From Ctena decussata (Eukaryota > Mollusca > Bivalvia > Lucinida > Lucinidae), in NCBI GenBank assembly GCA_963989385.1, contig OZ022513.1, positions 19,017,928 through 19,081,927 of the forward strand: 64,000 nucleotides of DNA. Direction: 5' to 3'. A model generated the notes under the pieces. It was not told the DNA's origin. It ran no database searches and worked only from the letters and a program-made list of their open reading frames with translations. Position 1 is the stretch's first letter. Each line of letters opens with the position of its first letter. This document shows positions 48,501 through 58,382 of the stretch, one piece after another. Both the position numbers and the translations under genes were made by a program.

Positions 48501-51500
48501 TTAATAAATGAGGTAGCTAGAACGATGACAAAATGTGAACATACATACATACATATATACCTATGTACGGGACCGACCCTATATCCCCTCCACAACTTCA
48601 ATGTGCGAAGGGATAATCCAACCTGGCCCACATTCGAAAAGTCCGAGATGTTCTGGCCATCCTGGATTCCTGCAAGTTTCACGGAGCTGCGATCAAAATT
48701 GAAGAACCTAGGGCCCGGACAACATTTTCCCCATTTAAGTCTATGGGAAAATATTTTATCGTTCAAGGGCAAGTAACTCTGAGAAGAATGATCCAACCTG
48801 GCCCAAATTCAAACTGGTCCATTGACCAAGCTGTTTTGACTGTCCTGGATGCCTGCAAGTTACAAGAAGCTGCGATCAACAATGTAGAACCTAGGGCCCG
48901 GACAACATTTTTCCCATTATAAGTCTATGAGAAAATATTTTATCGCTCAAGGGCAAGTAACTCTGAAAAGAATGATCCAACCTGGACCAAATTCGAACTG
49001 GTCTGAGATGTTTTGGCTGTCCTGGATACCTGCAAGTTACAATAAGTTGCGATCAACAATGAAGAAGCTAGGGCCCGGACAACATTTCCCCATTTAAGTA
49101 TATGAGAAAATATTTCATCGCTCAAGGGCAAGTAACTCTGAGAAGAATGATCCAACCTCTCCCGAATTCGAACTGGTCCGAGATATTTTGGGCTGTCCTG
49201 GATACCTGCTAGTTACATGAAGTTGCGATCAAAAATGATGAAGCTAGGGCCCAGACAACATTTTCTCCATTATAAGTCTATGGGAAAATATTTCATCGCT
49301 CAAGGGCAAGTAACTCTGAAAAGAATAATCCAACCTGGCCCAAATTCAAACTGGTTCGAGATGTTTTGGCTGTCTTAGCTACCTGCAAGTTACAAGAAGC
49401 TGTGATTAAAAATGAAGAAGCTAGGGCCCGGACAACATTTTCTCCATTTTAAGTCTATAGGACCTTTTTGTTGCCATGGTTACCAGCGTTTCAAACCAAT
49501 CTGTCCAAAAACTATATGCAATCAATCCCCTACCCCAACAATGCTACACATAAAATTTGATCGAGATTGGCCAGCTACTGTAGCAGATATTAATGTTTAA
49601 AAGTGTGGACGTACGACGTACGATGGACGACGGACGCCGGACGACGGACCAAGCCTATACTATATAAGCTCACCTTGTGAGCCTTCGGCGCAGGTGAGCT
49701 AATAATACCCAGGTATTCAATAATGCATCACCTGCAGTTCCACTATAGCGTGTAACTTTCAGAATATATTTCTCAGACATATCACCAATATCAAAGCTCT
49801 CATATTTGGCGTATGCAGCATTGCCCTCAAAGTCGGTCATATCAATTCGTAGTTCATAATGACCTTGAGAGAGAATTCGCTTCAATGGAAGAAGTCCTGC
49901 AAAGAAAATAAACTAATGAATATGCGCATAGTGGGCAAATAAAGGCTCTGAAATCTCTGTAAATTATAAACATTTCATTTGCCCAGAATTAGACGCCTCG
50001 GCAGCGTCTTATTTATATGACTGGATGGATGGAATTGTGTTGCTTTCTTTCAACAGTATTTGAGTCGTATGGAGACGACGGTTGCATGGTCATGAAAGGC
50101 TATGCGAAAAGGTTGAAGAATTTCTTCTCAAACAGGTTTGAAGCTGATACCGCCAGCACAATAAGTAAGCAGTGGCGTCATTTAAAAGTAGGTTAACTTA
50201 GCATCACTTTATGAAAAAAAATAAACTTTAAGTTACGTGTATTTATGATTATTTAGACAATAATGCACATATACATACAATGCTTTTCATATTTTAAATC
50301 TCTTTATCTCTTTCACCTTTCAGATTTCATTTGCCCTTATAGTAATGGTTGATTGAAATTAGTACCGTTTGATGTGACTTACTATCCAGCTTTAGCAAAA
50401 AGCTATACACAATATATACATTTTTACAATAATTTAAAATACCCACATAACAGTAGGAAACCCTGCAAATTTGTGTACCCATACCTGTGCCACAACATGT
50501 CTATTTGCAAAGCAAATTCAAAACAAGAAACAGGTTCAAGAATACTAGGTCATAACAACACAGTTAGAGAAAATAAGTAAATAATAAAGGGCCGGTGGTA
50601 ATCTACTGCTTTTGCATGGTTCCAACTGCATCTGGAGGCTATTTGACTTCGAAGCTTTATGATGAATCAAATTCAGCTATGATACTATAGCTGGTCCACT
50701 AACTTTCAATTATGAAAACAACTGAATCAATATGTAAATGAAATTCGAATAAATACTATTTGAAATATTGGTAACACGAGTTATTTCAACAAAATGATCA
50801 AGGGCTGAAACTTTGACAGAAAGAACATTATCGCAACCTGGATGAAACATGATCAATTACAGGTATTGGGAACAATGTCTGGAAAACTTTATGAGAATTA
50901 ATTGATAACTAAAAGAAGACATGCAGCCAATAGCTTTGCATTGCTAGCATGATCAAGGATATAACTTCAGCAGATAAGGACAATCGCGACCTTGATGAAA
51001 TACGGTCCACTTCAGATAGTGATGACAATATCATGTACGTTTCTTGAATCAGCTAAAATTGTAGGAAGAGTTGCGGCCACAAAGTTAATTTCACTGGACT
51101 GATCAGAGACAATAAGTCAGTGTAGAAATGGTCGGATTTTGATCTAGATAATTTGTTATGTACTTCAGATGTTGATAACAATATCTTGAAAATTTTATGA
51201 AAATCAGTTGAAAATTGCAGGACAAGAATTGTATTGCTGCTGCAACTCACGCAGAAAGCCTATGAACATCAAGCTGGTATAATTTGATACATTTCAGGTG
51301 ATGATAATAATATCCTGAAAGTTGCATGCAAATCGGCTGATTATTGAAGGTGGACGTGCGGCCAAAATATTGCATCGATGACCCTAGCTCAGAGATTGCA
51401 ACTCTGACAAAACAAAACTGCCATGCCCTCAATAAAATATGATCGACCTCATAAAGTGATCACAGTATCTCAAAGGTTTATGAAAGTCGGTAGCAAACAA

Positions 51501-52271
51501 GAGGAGTGTGCTAACAAGCTTTGTTTACAGATGAATATATCAAGGGAGGTCGAATATAACTCCAATGAAATATGACACCTGTCTGCACCAGCCCTGAAAA
51601 ATCGGAACTGTGTTGAGTAAGTATAAACGTGAATGACAAAAAGATAAAGAAATGGTGCCCCAAAATAATGTAATAAACTTTAAGTCAGTCGAATTTTCGA
51701 AAGTAATTTGGCGATTATTTGACGCCAAACTCAAAAGTGTTCATGACTGGTAGTGTCCGCGTACTGGTCGGGTCTGTCTATTGATAAATCTGTGTATTGG
51801 GTGCTGCCAGTTTCAAAGGGCGATCATTTTGTGACTACCTGTGTGCTTTCCATGGTGACAAACCCGTCGCAAAATGGGGGTCGACTCCTGGTGAAGCAAT
51901 CACTTACTTTTAAATGTTGACCCAATTGGAAAGGAAGGCAAACAGAAAATGGCACGGTAGCTTCCCCTGAAGGTATACCAATTCACTTTAAATAGTTGTC
52001 TTATTGCTGTTCATAGTCATTGTATATTAACGATCGCATTGCCTGCCCAAGCCGCTTGTTCATAGATCAAACACGATACTGCTCCCTACTGAAAATTCAA
52101 AATACACATTATGCAATGCCTTCCTCATATACACTATGTCATACACTATATAGATATATGCATAGAATACAAACCAAGCCAGTGTTCGTGGGTCTTCTCT
52201 CCAAAACCACCTTCATAGTCTGTCCAGTTTTTGTAAAAGTCTACTGATCCATCCAATCGCCTTTGGAATAC
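45279..52271 (-). CDS. Second FReD gene (gene 2), three 3' exons in window
   Basis: The visible CDS is the complement of 45279-45535, 49732-49896 and 52175-52271. Lengths are 257, 165 and 97, with phases identical to gene 1 exons 5, 4 and 3. It encodes [19 protein letters not shown] through [13 protein letters not shown] to the C terminus [11 protein letters not shown]. No copy of exons 1-2 was found up to 64,000, so they either lie beyond the window (intron over 11.7 kb) or are lost. The last exon is one codon shorter and reads [10 protein letters not shown] where gene 1 has [10 protein letters not shown]. That His-to-Gln change falls at a residue implicated in ligand binding in tachylectin-5A. 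Frame is intact throughout, but status as a complete gene is unproven. Confidence 0.8.
46195..46427. mobile_element. ~235-bp MITE with AGCCACGGCACGA ends
   Basis: AGCCACGGCACGA at 46195 pairs with TCGTGCCGCGGCT near 46427 (one mismatch). The interior is itself palindromic: GATCAGCCTGGGCATCCGCC against TGATCAGACTGGGTGGATGC, and GCGCTGTCCGC. The paralogous intron in gene 1 lacks it. Confidence 0.6.
46813..46880. repeat. Hairpin ACCCTTCGT/ACGAAGGGT
   Basis: TGCAACACCCTTCGTGTGCA pairs with TGCGCGTATG-type right arm (ATACGAAGGGTATTGCA) around a GC-rich purine-pyrimidine loop. Not present at the matching position (about 3240-3290) in copy 1. Confidence 0.55.
47390..48540. repeat. ~145-bp tandem array with direct TGACCTT repeats
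   Basis: Units start AGCCACTGTGACCTTGACCT at about 47529, 47676, 47819, 47964, 48108, 48255 and 48400. They also share GAACTTGTCCAAGATATTGC and CTTGTGTGAAGTTAAATC. Confidence 0.85.
48590..49440. repeat. ~178-bp tandem array
   Basis: Five units share GGGCAAGTAACTCTGA, GATCCAACCTGGCCC, TAGGGCCCGGACAACATTTT and AAGTCTATGGGAAAATATTT. Starts near 48768, 48951, 49125 and 49301. Confidence 0.85.
49732..49896 (-). CDS. Gene 2 exon equivalent to gene 1 exon 4
   Basis: A 165-nt exon with a TTTGCAG acceptor and a GTGATG donor encodes [34 protein letters not shown] and SGTAG. A 2.6-kb hairpin-ended element (47081-49700) lies only about 30 bp from its 3' splice boundary. The corresponding intron position in gene 1 is empty. 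Confidence 0.9.
50060..52174. other. Gene 2 intron 3 equivalent
   Basis: 50800-51540 is a degenerate repeat (GATGATAATAATATCCTGAA, TTGCATGCAAATCGGCTG) matching 5900-6240 and 10640-10790 of copy 1. 51806-51985 matches 11190-11370. The 75-aa frame at 50353 has no recognised feature. Confidence 0.4.
52175..52271 (-). CDS. Gene 2 exon equivalent to gene 1 exon 3
   Basis: A 97-nt exon with a TTTTCAAG acceptor and a GTTTG donor encodes [19 protein letters not shown] then [13 protein letters not shown]. Substitutions relative to gene 1 are conservative (V to L, Q to K, E to D). This suggests selection on the protein after duplication. Confidence 0.88.
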
Positions 52272-52594
52272 CTTGAAAACATGCGTAAGATAGTGAAGCG
52301 TGTGTAATAAAGTAAAAAGATAATCAATGATCAGGAACTAATACAATCTGATCCCATATCTCACCCTAAAAACCAAACGAGAAAGAAGTATATACATGTA
52401 CATAAATTGACAACACTTCACAAAAGAGACGCACGGTAAACCAAATGAACAGCTCTTTCCCAGGCAGGTGGTCATTCAGTACAACAATTAAAGACACCAC
52501 TAACACAACGGGTGAACGATAGCGTCGGGATGGACGACCATAAAAAAGAACAATAAAACAACGCACAGTGGGCAGCTATACTGGTGACTATATT

Positions 52595-52775
52595 GCTAGA
52601 AGAACGGCGGCGGTAGATTAGTTGTTGGGCGCTAAACTACCAACCTAGGGGTCGTAGGTTAGACCCCACGCTCATCCGGTCTTTCGGATGAGACTTTCAA
52701 CCGAGGTCATGTCTCCGTATGACCTAAGTGTTGTTGGGAGGTTAACCCCGAGTTCCATCGCTCACGGTAGAAGAC
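52595..52775 (+). mobile_element. tRNA-derived SINE-like copy in gene 2 intron
   Basis: Head TTGTTGGGCGCTAAACTACC then GGGGTCGTAGGTTAGACCCC (B box), then CGGTCTTTCGGATGAGACTT and AACCGAGGTCATG. Paralogous to 13255-13440 and better preserved. Confidence 0.55.
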
Positions 52776-52799
52776 AACAGACAAGCGGACATAAAAACA

Positions 52800-53290
52800 A
52801 GTGAAAATAGGAACCACAAAAGAAGTACCGCTTTGGACGATCAGTAATATATTACTGGAGTAGGGGCTAAAACTAGTTTTACAGGACCACACAATCAGCT
52901 TTCGCAAGGGTTCGATACATTTGTTTAGATGTTTGATTCATTTGATAGTTTCTTAGCCCATCAATGAATCATCACGGGAAACAAAACATCGCGAATAAAC
53001 ACTAAGACGAAGCAAAGAGGAATGGACAGAAACAACGTATTAGGACAATTAGAGATCTCTGGGTTATCACACAACACCACTGAAGTGCTGAAGCAAAGGA
53101 AACCTACGAGCTGAATCCCGAATGACCAAGCAACAATTTCGACCCAAACTAATTGATAAAAAACATCTAGATGTCGAGTTCATCATTGAGTCTGAAGCCC
53201 GACCAACTGGCGGGCAGTTAAAGAAGAGAGCAAAGTTATTAAGCGTGCAGTCGTAATTTGTTTGCTATGTAAACTATGTTACAGTACAGA
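52800..53290 (-). repeat. R1 plus RT-end remnant in copy 2
   Basis: GAAGTACCGCTTTGGACGAT, AACAACGTATTAGGACAATT and CATCATTGAGTCTGAAGCCC match 14913-15270. The match stops at AAACTATGTTA (53280), the right edge of detectable duplication. Confidence 0.6.
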
Positions 53291-55270
53291 CATCGTTTTT
53301 CTTTGCAACGAAAACCCTTGCAAAACGCCAGCAAAACACCCGTCAAACCATGCGTTTAATTGTCGTTTTAAACGCCGTTTCTGAATCAACCAATCAAATA
53401 AGCGTTTCTTCAAACGAAAAACGCCCAGGAACGTTCTAAAATATCAAAAACGCTTTGACATTTTTAAACCAATGAAATCGTCGTTTGGCGGAAACGCTGT
53501 CATGGTTACCAGCACAGACAAAGCGTTTGTAACCGTTTGTGGAGATGGCCAATGAAAATGATTCATTTTCGGAAACGCTGTTGTAAGCGTTTTGAAAAAT
53601 TAATCGAACATGCCCCAAGTATTCGTCCCGTCTAAATAAAAATAAATAAATAAAATCACTTAATTAATTAAATAAATAAATAAAAATAAATAAAATGAAA
53701 CCACCTATTTATTGATTTTATCGCCCCTATATCTTTCGGTTGCAAGTAAGCGCCGTAGCGTACTGAGATACCGAATCAAATGGAACTTTTAAAGTTAAGT
53801 GATTATAATTTGTGGGGAAAATAAGCTACTTTTGGCATGGGAATGGTGAAAGTGTAGTATATTTTAGCTTTTTTCAAATATATTGCCCGTCAGATTAAAG
53901 AGAATTGGATGTTGTTTATATTTTTGTAAACCCAAGGAATGCTTTGAAATTTCCGCCAATCAGATAGTCGTTTGTGCAAACGTTTTGTAGAGACAGCCAA
54001 TGAAAATGTGACTTTTGAAACGCTGCTGTAAGCACAGCGGTAATGTAATATAACTCGAGGGGGAGGGGGGAGGAGGGGCCTTTGAGCAATGTGATTTAAT
54101 TTCCATTTTCGCCCCACTCAGTATTGATGCAATACTAAATTAACTAAAAAAGTACCGCGACCATTGTACAATCGGATGACCGTATACGGTATCCAGTATT
54201 ATACCGGAGGCAGAGAGAGGGGAGTGGGTCCAAAAGCGCCATCGGTAGCTTAGTAGCATAGTTGTCTCACGACAAGCTATAGATCTACCTCTGCCGCACA
54301 TGTTCAAATCAGTGGGAACAGAAATCAGTTATGTGTGCATTAAATTAGCGCTGGCGTGTATTCATGAATGGTTGGCTGTTGCCTTCCATGTGTTCACAGA
54401 GTATTTACCGGCCTTTATATGCAGCTTAGAACTACTTAAAAATCAGAATTGTTTACAGGTCATAATCCAAAGGAAATCATTCATCAGGACCTGTGATCAG
54501 GAAGCTAGTGGCTAGCCCTTATAAGAGCCCCTCCTCACACACACTTTCTTCCACCATAGAACAGTCTTCTAATGATCGAATTTCATTTTCATTAATCCAG
54601 ACAGCCTATGACTACTTGAGCATGGGATTTTATTATAAGTTTCATGATTTTATCAGATTAACAGCACTCATTATTTATAATCTCTAGAACACCAACTTTT
54701 TCTTGTTAGGGGTGAGTGCAACAGTCTTCGGTATTTAGGTTTCCTGCGCCAACTTTGTAATCGAGTGACCCCTGGCCTAAAATTCACGTGAATTCTGATT
54801 TTAATGAAAATCGTATTGAATGAATGTGTAAATGATGCATGGGACTGAGGAACATAAACTAAATAGAAAGTGCATCATTTTGAACTAAATTATTTGAGTC
54901 AAATTTCGTAGATACTGTCACAATATTTCAATACAGGCGATCTGTGGATGCGCACCAGTTGTCGCTTAGGGACTAGATGTCGAACTAGAGAACTTGATGC
55001 AGTTTATCATTCCTTGCCTTCATCACTACATCAGTTTGAGTTGGAGTGCAAAACCAGATGATGACAGTTAAATATACAGGGGCCTCTTTTTGTAACGGCT
55101 CAAGAAGTTTGTTCCTTGTCTACTAAGGAAACTCGAGTGACATGTAATCTGCATGGTCCACATAGCATACCGTGGCTGGCAGTACTATGAGTGATCAGGC
55201 TACAGCTTAATGGCCTTGGTACCGATTAACAACACCCTTGTGGGTAAGAGGTCAGAGTGCCATTATTCGC
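53291..55270. other. Flank with CCAAT/AACG-rich tract, no gene recognised
   Basis: 53290-53600 and 53930-54030 are rich in AACGCTT/AAACGCTG and CCAATGAAA or CCAATCA motifs. 53630-53700 is an AAAT-rich simple repeat. 54060-54075 is a G-run. 54240-54320 resembles a tRNA-derived head (TAGCTTAGTAGCATAGTTG, GTTCAAATC). FReD exons 1-2 were looked for here and not found. Confidence 0.4.
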
Positions 55271-55278
55271 GAACTAAC

Positions 55279-56551
55279 CAAGGTTGGGAGGTCGAAACCA
55301 CCCCTGGTTTTAACCAGTGGTTTTAACCGGTTATAACCGCCCTGGTCAATACTCCCAAAAGTGGTCAATACTGGTCAATACTAGTCAGAATGGTCGATTG
55401 GAAATTTTAAGTGGTTCTTTGTGTTTTAATGGTGGACTGATATATTTGGTCAGGATTTAATATGTTCTATATATTGAAAAAAGAAAAAAAAAGATTTGTT
55501 TCGTCCCTCAGCCAAGGGTACTCATCATGTGTGATTTCAGTCTCAAGACCTTAGCACTGACTTCTGCATTACAGTCCAGGCACCTAACAACAGTCTTTTT
55601 TTCATCATCAAGGGCAGAATAGAAGTTCCATATAGGGTCTTTGGGCTTCATTTTGACACTATTATGACACTTTTATTAACTTTACTCATTAACTTCACTG
55701 ATAACAGCAGATAACAGAATGGCCACTCTTTCACACATCTAAATAAACACAGGTGTCACAAAATTACCCTGTGCATTTTAAGCCCAGTGATTGGATAATT
55801 CTCGGTAACTGGACACACCTTTACCAGTTTGAGAGACAGGCCCAGTATTTTGACAGTTTTCTTGTTCTGGGGCAGTTAAAGTTAAAATTACCCCTTGTTT
55901 AACAGTTAGTGTTTTCATTACAATTTTCACACTTTTGTCTTCTTATGTAAGAAACCAGACCAATTTGCATTTTAGCTAATACAGCATCACTAATTTGAAC
56001 AAGATGATCTCTTTGAAGTAAATTGTTTCATTTTTTATGTACTTTCATTCAGTTAACTGCTTCAGTTAAATTAGTTACTGAGCTAAATATTTTTAATGAA
56101 TATGAAAAAGCTACTTTTAAAATTTATTAATTTTTATTACTTGCATTTGCTTTCTTATTTATTTTTTATTAATGGTTACAGAAAATAAGTAAGAGGTCTC
56201 TAGTCTGAACTGAAAGTTGGGTGGTAATGATTCAGTCTGATTGAGACTGAAGATCTGAAACTATTAACATTCAGATTTAGTATGTTTTACGGCCTCTTAA
56301 ATACAGTTCTGAGCAACAGCAACTCATAAAACACATTTTCAATTAAGCCTGTATTATCTTGTATTGAAACTATTTTAACTCTGTTTACAGACTCCAGTAA
56401 AAATGGGATAACAAATGCTAAGTATCTTCAACTGACCATGGTTATTTCAATCGACCAATCGACCACCAATCGACCAGTAATAACCGGTTATAACCAGTAA
56501 TGACCACCGGTCTGGTCAATACTCATATTGACCGGTCATTTGCCAACCTTG
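55279..56551. mobile_element. 1.27-kb hAT-like non-autonomous element with 8-bp TSD
   Basis: Ends CAAGGTTGG (55279) and CCAACCTTG (56543-56551). Target duplication GAACTAAC at 55271-55278 and 56552-56559. The subterminal right end reads CAAGGTTGGCAAATGACCGG in reverse complement. CA...TG ends, the GGTTGGCAAA motif and 8-bp TSDs are hAT hallmarks. GGTTATAACCGG-type and TCGACCAAT repeats lie near both ends. No transposase is encoded. Confidence 0.85.
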
Positions 56552-56583
56552 GAACTAACCAAACAGCTCAGATGTTACATTAT

Positions 56584-57213
56584 CAGGTTAGGGAGAAGCT
56601 CAAATGGAGCTATATAGCCCGATCGAGCTATATAGCCCGATCGAGGTATAAAAATGAGTGGAAATTAATGCATTATTGCTTCTGCATTGCACTGGAGCTG
56701 AACTGCAGAATTTGATATGAACAACAGTATAAAGGGTGACAAACCTTTTATGATTTTGTAAAAAAATTGAACTTCCACCGTTGCGTTTTATGCAAACTGA
56801 GGAAAATTGAAATACAAGTATATCTTTGAGATGCCCCCTCAAATTGGACAGATATATCCACTTCTGTGTCATAGTTTACATGCCTGCTACGCTGGGATCA
56901 TCTCAGAGGTGTCATTGGACTGCAATTATACTTAACTACTTATAATTTATAGAAATGTCTGGGGAATGGGAAGAAACATGTTTACATAAACATGTGGTTC
57001 TTTCACAAAAACGCAACGGCAGAATAGTCAAATTGCTTTGCATTCCAACATTTTTTTCATCAATATTGAAAGCACAGTACTCAAAATTTTGCAATTATAT
57101 TCAAAATGGATTCAGGTGAAGAATCTTCAAATTATAATGCACTTTCTATACCTCGATCGGGCTATATAGCTCGATCGGGCTATATAGCTCCATTTGAGCT
57201 TCTCCCTAACCTG
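56584..57213. mobile_element. 630-bp MITE with ~65-bp near-perfect TIRs
   Basis: Ends CAGGTTAGGGAGAAGCTCAA and its reverse complement at 57194-57213. Each arm holds two copies of GAGCTATATAGCCCGATC-type palindromic sequence. ATTAT flanks both sides (56579-56583 and 57214-57218), a possible 5-bp TSD. Superfamily not assigned. Confidence 0.8.
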
Positions 57214-57244
57214 ATTATACTGGGTCGGAAAAACACATGACAGA

Positions 57245-58175
57245 CCTGAATAAAAGGTGGAATCACTGGCGCTTGAACAACAAATGTTGTGAAAATACTC
57301 CTATGTATTCTATAATATACCCTATGGTCAGGATCACCGCAAATGCTTGGCAGTTTTTGAACGATTCATATCACAATTAATATTCAACACCAAAATTTAA
57401 CACTCAGCCGTTAAGACTGATGCTCTTACCTGCTTACGTGTCTCCGCATCCAATAATTACGAGTAAACAGCGCTGGTTAGAAGAATATACGATCTTTTAT
57501 TGGCAATTCATTTTTTTCATGAAATCAATCGGGTAGCCATATGGCTGTCTGGTACCCTGTCTTATTTGCGAGTTCTTTTGGGGTTAAGAACAGTACTCAA
57601 GTGGTCGTGTTGTTGTTGTTGTAACATTCTATTTGATTCTATTCTATTAGTTGTTATTGGGGCTCTACTGGTTTTTCCGCTTTTTCTCAAGTTGAATTTT
57701 TATTTAGGCATTACCAATATATAATTTGTATATTTTACGGCTTCTGTCTTCCGATTGTTTCAATCAAATTAATGTATTCAATGGTGATACCCTTTATTAG
57801 CCTAGTACCTTTGCTCTTGCCAAATTCCGTTGCATGCATTGGGAGGGTACTGTATTTTACCCATCGGAAGCCGGGTATCAAGCTTATCCGGAAAATGGAC
57901 AGCTGTTGGATTTCAGGAAGAAATGAATATTGCCGATAAAAGATCGTATTTTATCCTAGCCAGCGCCGTCTCCACGTAATTATCAGATGCATAGATACGT
58001 AAGAGCATCAGTCCTAACAAACGGCTGAGTGTTAAATTTTGGTGTTGAATATCGTGATACGAATCGTTCAAAAATTGCCAAACGTTGGCAGCGATCCTGA
58101 CCATAGAGTATATTATGGAATACATAGGAGTATTTTCACAACATTTGTTGTTCAAGCCCCAGTGGGTGGAATATC
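57245..58175. mobile_element. ~930-bp inverted-repeat element with ~270-bp arms
   Basis: The left arm (57250-57525: GCTTGAACAACAAATGTTGT, TATGGTCAGGATC, TTTAACACTCAGCCGTT) matches the right arm (57905-58170) in reverse complement with small indels. The 380-bp centre is unrelated. The right arm is open on the minus strand for 80 codons, but the left arm frame is broken. No domain recognised. Confidence 0.65.
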
Positions 58176-58382
58176 TCTTGTATTAGGTGAATAAATGTTG
58201 TCTTTGGCATTTTATGTTCATGGCAATATTATTTAAACAGTGCTGGGCTTTCCAAATCTAGAACATTTATTGGGTGTTACTTACATCCCTCTATTTTTCA
58301 GACATAAGGGGTGCAGTTATCATTCAAAATTATCCATTCAGTATTTGCGTCAATGCAAACTTATCAATATTCGGTATATTAT

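Larger units (their letters stand above)
47081..49700 (+). mobile_element. 2.6-kb hairpin-ended element with two tandem arrays (E1)
   Basis: The 5' end is AACAAGAGGACCATTGGTCC, a palindrome. The 3' end is a hairpin (CTCACCTTGTGAGCCTTCGG then CGCAGGTGAGCT). A roughly 200-bp module with ACCCCAACAATGCTACA and CGTACGACGGACGAC occurs near both ends (47172-47390 and 49474-49690). Between them lie array 1 (47390-48540, eight units of ~145 bp) and array 2 (48590-49440, five units of ~178 bp). Copy 1 of the segmental duplication has the empty site near 3438, without target duplication. No protein is encoded, so it is non-autonomous; mobilisation by a Helentron is an inference. Confidence 0.75.
45003..53285. 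repeat. Segmental duplication, copy 2
   Basis: This is the colinear counterpart of 1-15,270, beginning at sequence matching the first bases of the window. It lacks several insertions of copy 1 and has its own (46195-46427 and 47081-49700). After about 53,285 it diverges into sequence without a counterpart near 15,270, so that point is either the duplication edge or a later rearrangement. Confidence 0.82.

Noticed and set aside
54240..54320. tRNA gene (TAGCTTAGTAGCATAG ... GTTCAAATC)
   Set aside because: A- and B-box-like strings exist, but the cloverleaf arms do not pair. Treated as a possible SINE head only.
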